A DNA stretch of 64,000 nt, taken from NCBI GenBank assembly GCA_021372825.1, contig JAJFTR010000071.1:1-64000 (forward strand), written 5' to 3'. This document shows positions 36,120 through 45,141 of the stretch, one piece after another. Position 1 is the stretch's first letter, and each line of letters opens with the position of its first letter. Source of the stretch: Actinomycetes bacterium. GTDB taxonomy: Bacteria > Actinomycetota > Coriobacteriia > Anaerosomatales > Anaerosomataceae. A program made the position numbers and the translations under genes. The notes beneath the pieces were generated by a model that was not told the origin of the DNA, did no database searches, and saw nothing but the letters and a program-made list of their open reading frames with translations.

Positions 36120-36775
36120 ACCTCACAGACACGAGGTCCCAGCAAACAGGTGCGTCCGAGAGCGGCGTCGCATCGGGCGATGGGCGAGGTGAGCCCCTCG
36201 ACAGTGGCGCCGGCCTCGTGGTTGCGAAGCGCGACGTATACGTGACACAAGGGGAGCCCCGCGACGTTGTTGAAGCACTCATCGGGATCCACGCTGGCGA
36301 GGTGGCGCTCGATGTTGTACCCACCTGCGCAACCGAGGCACTCGCCCTGGGCGATCCAGGCGTCGATTTCAGCTTCTGTCAGCTCCCTCATCCGGACGCG
36401 CGTAGTGACCGAGAACGAGACGACCGCTTGTGATGCGGGAGCTCTGAGGGCCACGCCGGTCATGACGGAGTGCTCTGTGCCCGATAAGAGCCGCAGCATC
36501 CGGCGCGCGTCGCCGGAGTCGGCCGGTTTGCCGAGGACAGCGTCGTCGAGCACCACGATGGTGTCGCACGCAAGGACGAGCCGGTCGTCGGCTGGGACAG
36601 CGAGAGCCTTCTCCTGCGCTATACGCATCGCAAGGCGAGAAGGCACAAGTCCGGCCGAGAGGTCTTCCGGGGTCGTCACGTGCGTGACGTCGGCGTCTAC
36701 ACCGAGCCACGAGATCAGCCTCCGGCGTCGAGGTGATGCCGAGGCAAGTAGGATGCGCGTTCGTCGGGGATTCAT
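36116..36775 (-). CDS. maf: Maf-type nucleoside triphosphate pyrophosphatase with Cys-rich C terminus
   Basis: 219 residues. LLASASPRRRRLI is the Maf signature, EKA and CDTIVVLDDAVLGKP give the substrate and metal site, and FNNVAGLPL closes the core. Maf enzymes hydrolyse non-canonical or canonical NTPs and are linked to septum formation. Two things are odd: the usual KAGxYxIQ region reads ECLGCAGGYNIE, and about 40 residues follow the core. Eight cysteines occur in all, seven in the last third (ECLGC, DEC, PLC, RC, TC, VC), which could bind a metal. ATG at 36775 is taken; ATG at 36787 (four codons earlier) is equally possible. Confidence 0.85.
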   Translation of the reverse strand: MNPRRTRILLASASPRRRRLISWLGVDADVTHVTTPEDLSAGLVPSRLAMRIAQEKALAVPADDRLVLACDTIVVLDDAVLGKPADSGDARRMLRLLSGTEHSVMTGVALRAPASQAVVSFSVTTRVRMRELTEAEIDAWIAQGECLGCAGGYNIERHLASVDPDECFNNVAGLPLCHVYVALRNHEAGATVEGLTSPIARCDAALGRTCLLGPRVCEV

Positions 36776-36872
36776 GCGCGCGATCATAGCACCGCCGGGA
36801 CGCTCGCGGCATAATGAGCATGAACGCGTTCTTGTGCCGGACCACCTTGGCAGCGTGGCCGTGTCTTGACTG

Positions 36873-39068
36873 GTGGGGATCCTCCGAGTGGGCGCACAGA
36901 CAAGCGGTGAGCGCGCACCTGCGCAGATCGAGGGGCTGGTCAAGCAGCTCCTGGTGACTCGCAAGGCGGTCAGACTGTACCCTGCCGCCAGCAATATACC
37001 GAGGGAGAACGCCGCCGAGGTGGTGAAGATACTCCGGGGAGCGCTCCAGAGTTCTCCCACGGTGCGGCTCACGGTCACCAAGGACGGTCTCTTCTATGGG
37101 GGTCTTCCACTACTACCCGGTCGAGCCGCGTTCATCGCTTTCGCACGTGAGTTGTATGCCTATCACCTGAGTGACGTGCGCTTCCATGCCGGAGTCACCG
37201 CGGAAGAGGTCGTGTCCTTCCTTGCGATACTCGATGAACCGCCCGAAGAGGTCGAGGCCTCAGGCGGGTTCAGTACGCGACTGTGGGACAGGCAGGTGGA
37301 TGGCATCACTGTCGGAGAGATCGCGACCAAGATAGTGGATGTTCCGCCCGAGCCGACGGACCAGGGGCCAGGCGCGTCCCAGGCGCCGCAGGAGGCGTGG
37401 CCGCCCGACCCTGCCCTGGTGGACAGCTGGCTTGCCTCCGTCAAGGGGCTCAATCCCTCCAACAGGCGTTTGCTCGTGCGAGTCTTGCAAAGCCCTATGC
37501 TCACCACGCGCTATCTTGAGGAGTCGGTCGTCGATCGCGCGACGAGCGCTGCGGTGAACCTCCTTGGTGAGCGAGTGAGCGCTATGGCTCATCTCGCCGC
37601 CAACGAGGTCGCTGACGACCGGCCTGCCCTATACCGGGCGATCGCCGAGTCGATAATGGGGCTCGATCTCGAGTTGCGCGAACACCTGCTGGCGGATCGG
37701 CTTCTCGGCGATGCTCGGATCGACGACACCCTCGCTGAGGTGGTGCGCCAACTCAGCCTGACCGACGTCTGTATGGCGCTGGCAGAGGGCTTTGCCGCTG
37801 ACCGCATCTCCCAGGAGGGGTTGTCCCGAGCGTTGCGGAACCTCGCACTCATCTCGAGAAGTGCTCGGGAGGATTTCCTGGAGACTGCGCGGGCCCAGAT
37901 GGAGCAGACAGGTGCGGCGGCCGACGCTAGCGAGAGCATCCTGGAGGCCGTCTGGCCCATTCAGCTGCGAGCGGAGGCGGAGCACAAGATACCCGAGCAA
38001 GATGACGCCGTTCTCTCAAGCGTGATGAAGCTTGTGGACCTGGCTGCGGCCGGCCGGCTCGCCGACGAGTCTGACGAAGAGATCGCCGCGCTTCGTCAAG
38101 AAGCGCATGCAGGCGTGACCGACGGCGATGTGCTTGCCGCACTCGTCACCCTCGTCACGCTTGAACGACGGCCTGATGCTTTCAGTTCGATGATGGCGCT
38201 TGTGGAAGACAGTCTCGGCATGCTGCTCGAGTGGGGGGAATACGAGATCGCTGCGGATGCGGCTGCATCTTTGATGGCGCTCGAGGGTGATGAGAGCCTT
38301 GCGTCTGCGGCGCGTGCTCGAGTCCACGACGCGGTGCGCGCGCTTGCTCGACCTGAGCTCATGGGGAGGATCGCGCCGGCGATGCGATTGTTCCACCGAG
38401 GGTCTGCGGAGTATGACGCCTGTCGTCGGCTCCTAGGGATTCTAGGAGCGCATGCCATCGAGCCGCTTCTTGAGGTGTTGGCGGACGAACCTGACATGCT
38501 CGCGCGCAAAGCGCTGGTCGAGTTGATATCAGCAATCGCCGTGGAGCACATCGCAGCACTGGGAGAGCACGTGCAGGATTCACGGTGGTACTTTGTACGC
38601 AACGTCGTGACCATCCTCGGTGCGACACGTGCCCGGGAGGCGCTCCCGTACCTCGCGCGCGCGCTGCGTCATAGCGATTCCCGGGTCCGTCGCGAGACGA
38701 TCAGGGCCCTCGCGAGCATGAGGGACCGCTACGCGGAGGAGATGCTGATCGCAGCTCTCGACGATGACGATGCTCAGAACGTGCAGCTGGCCTCTCGGTT
38801 CCTCGGCAGCACGCAGGCGCGAGGTGCGGTGCCTGCGCTGTGCGCCGTGGCTCGCGGTGAGGGCCGAGGCAATCGAGACACCGGTCCTCGCGTCGAGGCG
38901 ATCGAAGCGCTGGGGAGGATCGGAGATCGAGCGGCTGTGGCGGTCCTGACCCAGATCGCGGCATCTAGGGGCATACTGAGGCCGGGCAGGTCTCGCGAGG
39001 TCAGGGTCGCCGCTGAAGGCGCCCTGGAGGAGATCGGGCGGTCGGTAGACGGGGGCACGGCCACATGA
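36873..39068 (+). CDS. HEAT-repeat protein with N-terminal module shared with HD-GYP neighbour
   Basis: 731 residues. Residues 15-135 form a module (KAVRLYPAASNIPREN; VTKDGLFYGGLPLL; VRFHAGVTAEEVVSFL) that lines up with the start of the next gene's product. A long alpha-helical region follows, and from about residue 500 several HEAT repeats occur (DACRRLLGILGAHAIEPLLE; ALPYLARALRHSDSRVRRET; EMLIAALDDDDAQNVQLA). HEAT arrays mediate protein contacts. The GTG start is uncertain, since 36873 lacks a clear ribosome site and GTG at 36888 is an alternative. The stop overlaps the HD-GYP start (ATGA), so the two are translationally coupled and likely act together. Confidence 0.75.
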   Translation: MGILRVGAQTSGERAPAQIEGLVKQLLVTRKAVRLYPAASNIPRENAAEVVKILRGALQSSPTVRLTVTKDGLFYGGLPLLPGRAAFIAFARELYAYHLSDVRFHAGVTAEEVVSFLAILDEPPEEVEASGGFSTRLWDRQVDGITVGEIATKIVDVPPEPTDQGPGASQAPQEAWPPDPALVDSWLASVKGLNPSNRRLLVRVLQSPMLTTRYLEESVVDRATSAAVNLLGERVSAMAHLAANEVADDRPALYRAIAESIMGLDLELREHLLADRLLGDARIDDTLAEVVRQLSLTDVCMALAEGFAADRISQEGLSRALRNLALISRSAREDFLETARAQMEQTGAAADASESILEAVWPIQLRAEAEHKIPEQDDAVLSSVMKLVDLAAAGRLADESDEEIAALRQEAHAGVTDGDVLAALVTLVTLERRPDAFSSMMALVEDSLGMLLEWGEYEIAADAAASLMALEGDESLASAARARVHDAVRALARPELMGRIAPAMRLFHRGSAEYDACRRLLGILGAHAIEPLLEVLADEPDMLARKALVELISAIAVEHIAALGEHVQDSRWYFVRNVVTILGATRAREALPYLARALRHSDSRVRRETIRALASMRDRYAEEMLIAALDDDDAQNVQLASRFLGSTQARGAVPALCAVARGEGRGNRDTGPRVEAIEALGRIGDRAAVAVLTQIAASRGILRPGRSREVRVAAEGALEEIGRSVDGGTAT

Positions 39069-40561
39069 CAGACGGCGATTTCGAGACCTCCGCGGCGCGT
39101 ATCGATGCAGACCAGGATACCCAGAGCGTGGCAGTCGATGACGACGCGATCGGTGCGGAAACTCGCATCCCCTCGAGCGTGATGTTCTCGGCCAAGCAGC
39201 TCCGCCGTGCGCGCGATCTTCTCGCACGGCTTTATGCGCTTCGACGTACCAAGCGCTTCTACCCAGAGGACCATCCTGCGCTGGATCAGGCAGCTGAGGA
39301 GTTGTTAAGGGTCCTCGACCAGTACTACGAGGAGGGCGTTGACGTGCCCCTCGCCTTCTACGAGGACGAAGTCCTCCTGGGCGAGCAACTCCTCGTCGAG
39401 GACAGCGTGTTGTTCGATCAGCTCATCCGCGACATGACTGCCATCGGTGCGGGGAGCATCGTCTTCAGTCGAGGGATCACCATTGGTGAGCTCAAGAGGT
39501 TCGCTGGAGTCATCGCGAGCGATCCAGAGACGGCCGCCGAGCAAGGCGGCATACAGGCGGTGCTCCACGACGCGAATGTCCCGAACGTGCAGATCGCACC
39601 GGTGATTCTCGTCCATGAGAAGACCCAGCTCACAGACGTGGACGCCGAGAAGGCGGCCAAGGCGTCGTATGCAGACGCACTGGATCTTATGCGAGAACTG
39701 GACCGTCTGATGCGCAACAACCAGGTCTTGGATGTCACGCACATCAACGGGACGGTGAGGAGCCTTATCGAGAACGTGCTCAACAACCGCTATGCCATGC
39801 TGGAGCTTTCGGGTCTCAAGAACTACGACGAGTACACCTTCTACCACTCGGCGAACGTCGCGATACTTTCCCTTGCTTTGGGCTCCACGCTCACTACGGA
39901 CTACCGGTTCTTATCCACGCTCGGCGTGGGCGCCATCATGCACGACCTGGGCAAACTCGCGATCGATGTGAGTATCCTCAACAAGAAGGGGCCACTCAGC
40001 TCCGATGAGTGGAGGGAGATCCGCCGACATCCCGTGCTTGGCGCGGAGACCGCTGTTCTCACTCCCGGCCTGGACAAAGCGGCGGTGGTCATGATCCTTG
40101 AGCACCACATGCGGCTGGACCTGACGGGCTATCCTCAGCGGGAACAAGCACGCCCGCAGCACCTTGCGAGTCGCATCGTCGCTGTCGCGGACGCGTACGA
40201 CGCGATGACGTCTCGGAGGTCCTACAGCGGTGCACGCCGACAAGATGAAGCGATAGGCATCCTCGTCAAGAACGCTGGGTCGGCGTTCGATCCCGTGCTC
40301 GTACGACTTTTCGTGAGCCTCCTGGGGCTGTATCCTCCGCGCTCGGTGGTGCGTCTCTCCTCGGGAGAGATCGCCGTCGTCGTCGCGCCGGGAACGAATG
40401 ACATCACTGCACCGCGAGTGAGGATCGTCGCCGCGAGCGACGGAGCCATGGTCGAACCGTTCGACATCGACCTTGGTGATGCATTGCAAGCCGCTGGACG
40501 ACACGTCGAACGCTGTCTCGACCCTGCCGGACTCAACGTCGACGTGAGCGACTTCATATAG
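39065..40561 (+). CDS. HD-GYP-type phosphodiesterase/regulator
   Basis: 498 residues. The N-terminal module (ALRRTKRFYPEDHPAL; FYEDEVLLGEQLL; IVFSRGITIGELKRF) spans about 45-165, a linker follows, and the HD-GYP domain runs from about 210. It has AIMHDLGKLAID, RRHPVLGAE, EHHMRLDLTGYPQRE and VAVADAYDAMTSRRSY. HD and GYP residues are kept, but HHE-x-DGxGYP reads HHMRLDLTGYP. Such domains usually cleave c-di-GMP. A C-terminal beta-rich tail (VVRLSSGEIAVVV) recurs in the pseudogene at 30328. Start overlaps the HEAT gene stop. Confidence 0.88.
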   Translation: MTDGDFETSAARIDADQDTQSVAVDDDAIGAETRIPSSVMFSAKQLRRARDLLARLYALRRTKRFYPEDHPALDQAAEELLRVLDQYYEEGVDVPLAFYEDEVLLGEQLLVEDSVLFDQLIRDMTAIGAGSIVFSRGITIGELKRFAGVIASDPETAAEQGGIQAVLHDANVPNVQIAPVILVHEKTQLTDVDAEKAAKASYADALDLMRELDRLMRNNQVLDVTHINGTVRSLIENVLNNRYAMLELSGLKNYDEYTFYHSANVAILSLALGSTLTTDYRFLSTLGVGAIMHDLGKLAIDVSILNKKGPLSSDEWREIRRHPVLGAETAVLTPGLDKAAVVMILEHHMRLDLTGYPQREQARPQHLASRIVAVADAYDAMTSRRSYSGARRQDEAIGILVKNAGSAFDPVLVRLFVSLLGLYPPRSVVRLSSGEIAVVVAPGTNDITAPRVRIVAASDGAMVEPFDIDLGDALQAAGRHVERCLDPAGLNVDVSDFI

Positions 40562-40612
40562 TTGTTGTCAGCGTGCTCGTCCTCAGTCCGACCCGTTCCG
40601 AAGGGACACCTC

Positions 40613-43336
40613 ATGGCGTCATCAAGAAACCCCAAGAGTCGCGTGGCGGCCATTGTCGTCGCGGCGGTCTTCGTGCTGTTTGCCTTGGCAGGAGGGGCGG
40701 CAACGCTGTATACCGACGCGCTGTGGTACGACGACCTCGGACAGGGGAGCGTGTTCTGGACACGGCTGGGAGGGCAATGGCTCACGGGCGGGGTCGCATT
40801 CGTCTTGTACTTCGCGATCTTCTACTCCAATGTCTCGGTGGCGAGCCGGATGGCGCCCCGTGCCGTACTCCGGTCCACCGATGAGGCAGGTTTCCGGGTG
40901 CAGATGGCGCTCCAGCAGGCACGTACCGCGCTGGAGCGCGTGCTCGTGCCGGTGCTGGTGACCGTGAGCGTGGTCTTCGCCCTCATCGGGGCTGGCGGCA
41001 TCGCATCGCAGTGGTCGATTTTCCGTCTGGCCGTCGAAGCGGTGCCGTTCGGGCAGACCGATCCGCAGTTCGGACGAGACCTCGCCTTCTTCTTCTTCAC
41101 GACACCCGCGTTGAGGACTGCGGCCGACTGGCTCATGGGGACGCTGGCCGTCACGCTCATGGGAAGCGCGGTCATGCACCTGCTCATGGGCGGTATCCGC
41201 CCATGGGACCGGCTGAAGGGTTTTGATCCGCATGTCAAGGCGCACCTCTCGGTGCTGGCGGGCGTGATGGTCGCCCTGCAGGCTTTCCGGTACTGGCTGG
41301 ACATCTTCGAACTCGACTTCTCACCCCGGGGCCAAGTGATCGGCGCATCGTACACTGACGTGCACGCCCAGATCCCCGCGTACCAGATCCTCATCGTGAT
41401 CGCGATAGCGTCCGCTGTCGCACTCATCGTGAACATCCGCGTCAGGGGGTGGAAACTCCCGGCCATCGCCTTGGGCGTGTGGCTGGGGGCATCCCTGCTC
41501 ATCGGCGGTGTGTACCCCGAGCTCGTGCAGCAGTTCCGGGTGGCTCCGAACGAAGTGGCCGCCGAGACGCCATACATCGAACGCAACATCCAGATGACAC
41601 GCAAGGCTTTCGGTCTCGACGAGATAGAGGTGCGCGCATTCCCGGCCAACGAGAGTCTCACGGCTTCGGATGTTGCGGCGAGTGCCGATACGATCGGTAA
41701 CATCCGATTGTGGGACCCTGACGTCGTCCAGCAGTCGTATCAGCAGTTGCAAGGAATCCGCCCCTACTACGACTTCTTCGATGTTGACGTCGATCGTTAC
41801 CTCATCGGTGGCACGCGTCGGCAGGTCCTGATCTCTGTCCGTGAGATGAACATCGATCGACTTGCCGATCAGGCCAAGACCTGGGTCAACGAGCACCTCG
41901 TCTACACTCACGGCTACGGAGCTGTCGTGAGCCCGGTAAGCGAAGTGAGCGGGCAGGGCCTTCCTTCATTCATCGTGAAGGACATCCCGCCGGTTGCAAC
42001 GACCGACCTTACGATCGAGCGTCCCGGCGTCTACTTCGGAGAGATGACCACTGACTACGCGGTGGCTCACACCGACATCGAGGAATTCGACTACCCCGTG
42101 GGCGAGCAAAACGCCGGCACTTCCTACACCGGCAAGACAGGTGTACCGGTTGGCGGGTTCTTCCGGCGCGCGGCGTTTGCACTGCGCTTCTCCTCCCCGC
42201 AATTCCTACTGTCGAGTTACATCACACCGGACAGCAAGGTGTTGTTCCACCGGTCACTGACGGAACGCATCAACGCCCTTGCACCATGGCTGCGGCTCGA
42301 CAACGACCCATATGTGGCGATCGTCGATGGCCGGCTGGTGTGGATCATGGACGCCTACACGTACTCGGACCGGTATCCATACTCTGAGCGGATCGATGGG
42401 CTGAATTACATCCGGAACTCGGTGAAGATCACGGTCGACGCCTACGATGGAACGACCACCTTGTACGCGATCGACCCAGAAGATCCGCTACTCGCAACAT
42501 GGCGTGCCGTCTTCCCCGGTCTTGTCATGGACGCTAGTGCGATGCCCGAGGAAGTGCGTGCACACCTGCGCTACCCAGAGGACTACTTCCGCATACAAGC
42601 CGAGGTGTACAAGACGTACCACATGCAGGACGTGCGCGTCTTCTACAACAAGGAGGATCAATGGGCGTTGCCGGGGGAGGGCTCACAGGGCGCCGCGGGC
42701 ATGGCGCCGTTCTATGTGCTCATGCGTCTGCCCCAGGAGCCTGCCGAGGACTTCATGATGATGCTGCCCTTCACCCCAAGGAACAAGGACAACATGATCG
42801 GCTGGATGGCGGCGTCATCGGACCCTGATCGGTACGGCAAGCGCATCGTCTACACGTTCCCCAAGCAGAAGCTCGTTTTGGGCCCCGATCAGGTGAGCGC
42901 CCGCATCAACCAGGATCCTGCCATATCACAACAGCTCACGTTGTGGAACCAGAGGGGGAGCGGCGTCCTGTTCGGGAACATGCTGGTCATCCCGATCAAG
43001 GACTCGATCGTGTACATCCAGCCGCTGTATCTGCAGGCCGAGCAGACCGCCATGCCCCAGCTGACGCGGGTCGTCGTCGCGTATGGCGACTCGGTGGTCA
43101 TGCAGCCCGACCTTGCGCGGGCGCTCACGGCGGTGTTCGGCGACTCACCGCCTGCTGGGGCCGAGACAACGCCGGGGCAGCCTTCTGTAACGGCCGCTCG
43201 CGCGCTCGAACTCTATAGCAAAGCGCTCGAGGCACAACGGGCGGGTGACTGGGCGGCGTACGGCAGGTACATCGAGGAGCTCGGGGGTGTGTTGGAAAGC
43301 CTTTCGGGTGCGTCTGAGAGCACGGCCACACAGTGA
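40613..43336 (+). CDS. UPF0182 family large membrane protein
   Basis: 907 residues, typical for this actinobacterial and cyanobacterial family. About seven helices occupy the first 300 residues (AAIVVAAVFVLFALAGGAATL, then LYTDALWYDDLGQGSVFW). A long extracellular domain follows with RNIQMTRKAFGLDEIEVR, YIRNSVKITVDAYDG and a Pro/Thr- and Glu-rich tail. Biochemical function is unknown. AAGGGA precedes the ATG at 40613 by seven bases. It follows the HD-GYP gene by 50 bases and may share its transcript. Confidence 0.9.
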   Translation: MASSRNPKSRVAAIVVAAVFVLFALAGGAATLYTDALWYDDLGQGSVFWTRLGGQWLTGGVAFVLYFAIFYSNVSVASRMAPRAVLRSTDEAGFRVQMALQQARTALERVLVPVLVTVSVVFALIGAGGIASQWSIFRLAVEAVPFGQTDPQFGRDLAFFFFTTPALRTAADWLMGTLAVTLMGSAVMHLLMGGIRPWDRLKGFDPHVKAHLSVLAGVMVALQAFRYWLDIFELDFSPRGQVIGASYTDVHAQIPAYQILIVIAIASAVALIVNIRVRGWKLPAIALGVWLGASLLIGGVYPELVQQFRVAPNEVAAETPYIERNIQMTRKAFGLDEIEVRAFPANESLTASDVAASADTIGNIRLWDPDVVQQSYQQLQGIRPYYDFFDVDVDRYLIGGTRRQVLISVREMNIDRLADQAKTWVNEHLVYTHGYGAVVSPVSEVSGQGLPSFIVKDIPPVATTDLTIERPGVYFGEMTTDYAVAHTDIEEFDYPVGEQNAGTSYTGKTGVPVGGFFRRAAFALRFSSPQFLLSSYITPDSKVLFHRSLTERINALAPWLRLDNDPYVAIVDGRLVWIMDAYTYSDRYPYSERIDGLNYIRNSVKITVDAYDGTTTLYAIDPEDPLLATWRAVFPGLVMDASAMPEEVRAHLRYPEDYFRIQAEVYKTYHMQDVRVFYNKEDQWALPGEGSQGAAGMAPFYVLMRLPQEPAEDFMMMLPFTPRNKDNMIGWMAASSDPDRYGKRIVYTFPKQKLVLGPDQVSARINQDPAISQQLTLWNQRGSGVLFGNMLVIPIKDSIVYIQPLYLQAEQTAMPQLTRVVVAYGDSVVMQPDLARALTAVFGDSPPAGAETTPGQPSVTAARALELYSKALEAQRAGDWAAYGRYIEELGGVLESLSGASESTATQ

Positions 43337-43449
43337 GGCTGCCTTACTGTAAGAACTGATCACCAGAGTCAGCACCAGGCTACTTGCGCGCGAGGCAAAG
43401 GTCGCGCTGGCGACACGTGCGTGACCGACACACTCGTGAACGCCATGGC

Positions 43450-43680
43450 TCGCTTGCACTCACCAACCGCTCTCTGGTCGTCACCGATGGCCCCTACGAT
43501 GCGCTCGTTGGCGTGACGCTCACGATACCGGTGCCCGGCGTGCCCGGTAATGACACCGATGTTGACGGCGACCCTCTGGTGTCCCCGGGGGTTTCATCCA
43601 CAGGCTGAGCGACGGTAAGGCGGGTAGCGCTGCCGTCTGCACGACCACGGTCACCACTCTCGAAGACCTTGCCGTAACGC
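43450..43680 (+). pseudogene. Decayed tandem-95 / cadherin-like repeat of a lost surface protein
   Basis: Two pieces of one repeat are readable. The first, around 43480-43580, gives VTDGPYDALVGVTLTIPVPG and GNDTDVDGDPLVS, a close copy of the start of tandem-95-type repeats (D-x-Y...L-x-V...GVLxNDTDxDGD). After an interruption and in another frame, around 43602-43665, comes RLSDGKAGSAAVCTTTVTT, which is the end of such a repeat. There is no start, signal or continuation, so this is a remnant of a long adhesin-like gene. The 430-base gap between 43336 and 43766 otherwise holds only the terminator at 43692. Confidence 0.6.
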
Positions 43681-43691
43681 ACTGCGGTAGA

Positions 43692-43729
43692 GCGAAGCCC
43701 CCTCCGGATGCATCTGGAGGGGGCTTCGC
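43692..43729 (-). terminator. Strong bidirectional terminator
   Basis: A 14-bp perfect stem (GCGAAGCCCCCTCC with its complement) with a 10-base loop lies between the UPF0182/remnant region and the end of the CWB2 gene. Its symmetry and position suit the minus-strand CWB2 operon and may also stop plus-strand readthrough. Confidence 0.8.
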
Positions 43730-43765
43730 TTCTGCCCGGGTATCAGCCCGATGCGGGTCGTACTA

Positions 43766-45061
43766 CTACTGGAACAGCCCGCCGATCGCAGCGAGGCAAT
43801 CGTCGGAGACTGCCCCGGTGCCGCCAAGGAAGCGCACCTCACGGATGAGGTCGGTGTTCTCGGCGATCGCACTGCCGGTCTCGGCAGCGAGTGTGGTGGG
43901 TGTGGTCAGCAACAGCACGGTGTTCTTGGCGCCGAGGAGCGGGCCGCCGGAGAGCGCGTCGGCGGGATCGACGCCTGACGCGACGCCGCAGCCATTCCAT
44001 GACATGCCCTCGCCGACACCGAACTTGGCGATTGCAACGGCGGTCGCGTAGCGTGTAGCACCCGCCAGGCGTCCGGCATAGGCTGAACCCAGGGTCCGCT
44101 GTACCGACTCGGGCACCACGCTCGTGCCGCCGAGGATGTAGACCTTGGTGACTCCAGCCGGCAGAGTGTAGCTGCCATCAGGGGCGGCCAAAACGACCGG
44201 CATTCCCTTGGCATAGGAGACCGGAGCAGCGCCCAGTGCGTCGGGGAAGTCCGATCCGGTGGCAAGGAACGCCGAGCCGTCGTAGGAAGCGCCGAGCAGC
44301 TCGATCGTCTTGCGAGCCACCAGCTGTGCGGTATCGTACCGATTCGTGCCGCCGAGACGCTCAGCGGAACCGGCTGCGGTCTTCAGCTGGTCAAAGACCT
44401 TCGCGGAGATGGCGCCCTCGCTGCCAAGGATGTAGACCTTGGTAGCGCCGAGGCGCTTGATCTCAGCGATGGCGCTCTCCGGAACAGAGGTCGAGGAGGT
44501 CAAGAGCAGTGGGCCATCCACGGCGCCTGCAAGCGCGGCCCCACCGAGGGCGTCGGCGAACAGGTCACCGCGTGCGATGACCACCGCAGATGCCGAGCTG
44601 AAGCCGGCCTTCGAGGCGGCAACGGCAGTCTCGTAGCGGTTGGTGCCCTGGATCCTCGTGAGCATGGTGCTCGGAGGGGTGAGGGTACCCGCCTTCACAG
44701 TGACGTTCAGGCTGTTGATGTCCTCTACGTTACCCGCGCCGTCCTGTGACCAGTAGCGCAGACGGTACTGGGTAGAGCCAGTCTCCGGGGCCGGCAGAGT
44801 GACGGTATGTACCGGCGCCCCTTCGACCTCGACGAGTTGCGTGGCGTGCTTGTCGATCCGGTAGTACATGTACGAGATGCCCTTACCGTCGGCATCGTCG
44901 TACGCGGTGAGCTTCACCGTCGCATCTCCGTAGTAGACCGCCGATGCGTTAGCGAATGTCGTCGGATCCGTGGTATCCGAGCCGACGGCAAGCGCTGCGA
45001 CGCCGACGCCGAGCACGGCGACGACCATGATCGCAATGATGACGAGTCGTGCTTTCTTCAA
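43766..45061 (-). CDS. Exported CWB2-repeat (S-layer type) protein
   Basis: 431 residues. A signal peptide (KKARLVIIAIMVVAVLGVGVAALA) precedes an Ig/PKD-like beta domain (about 30-130, with YRLRYWSQDGAGNVED) and three CWB2 repeats starting near 134, 232 and 330 (GTNRYETA, GTNRYDTA, GATRYATA). The chain ends directly after the third repeat with a single late Cys. It should sit on the wall through secondary polymers. The start is TTG, after GGGGTG. It lies 80 bases downstream of the cytochrome gene on the same strand and is probably co-transcribed with it. Confidence 0.9.
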   Translation of the reverse strand: MKKARLVIIAIMVVAVLGVGVAALAVGSDTTDPTTFANASAVYYGDATVKLTAYDDADGKGISYMYYRIDKHATQLVEVEGAPVHTVTLPAPETGSTQYRLRYWSQDGAGNVEDINSLNVTVKAGTLTPPSTMLTRIQGTNRYETAVAASKAGFSSASAVVIARGDLFADALGGAALAGAVDGPLLLTSSTSVPESAIAEIKRLGATKVYILGSEGAISAKVFDQLKTAAGSAERLGGTNRYDTAQLVARKTIELLGASYDGSAFLATGSDFPDALGAAPVSYAKGMPVVLAAPDGSYTLPAGVTKVYILGGTSVVPESVQRTLGSAYAGRLAGATRYATAVAIAKFGVGEGMSWNGCGVASGVDPADALSGGPLLGAKNTVLLLTTPTTLAAETGSAIAENTDLIREVRFLGGTGAVSDDCLAAIGGLFQ

Positions 45062-45141
45062 CGGTCACACCCCAATCGTTATCGCGATGAGTGAAGTAGA
45101 TGGTGCTTGCAGGTCATGCGCAGTGCGCAGTGGCAGGTCAG

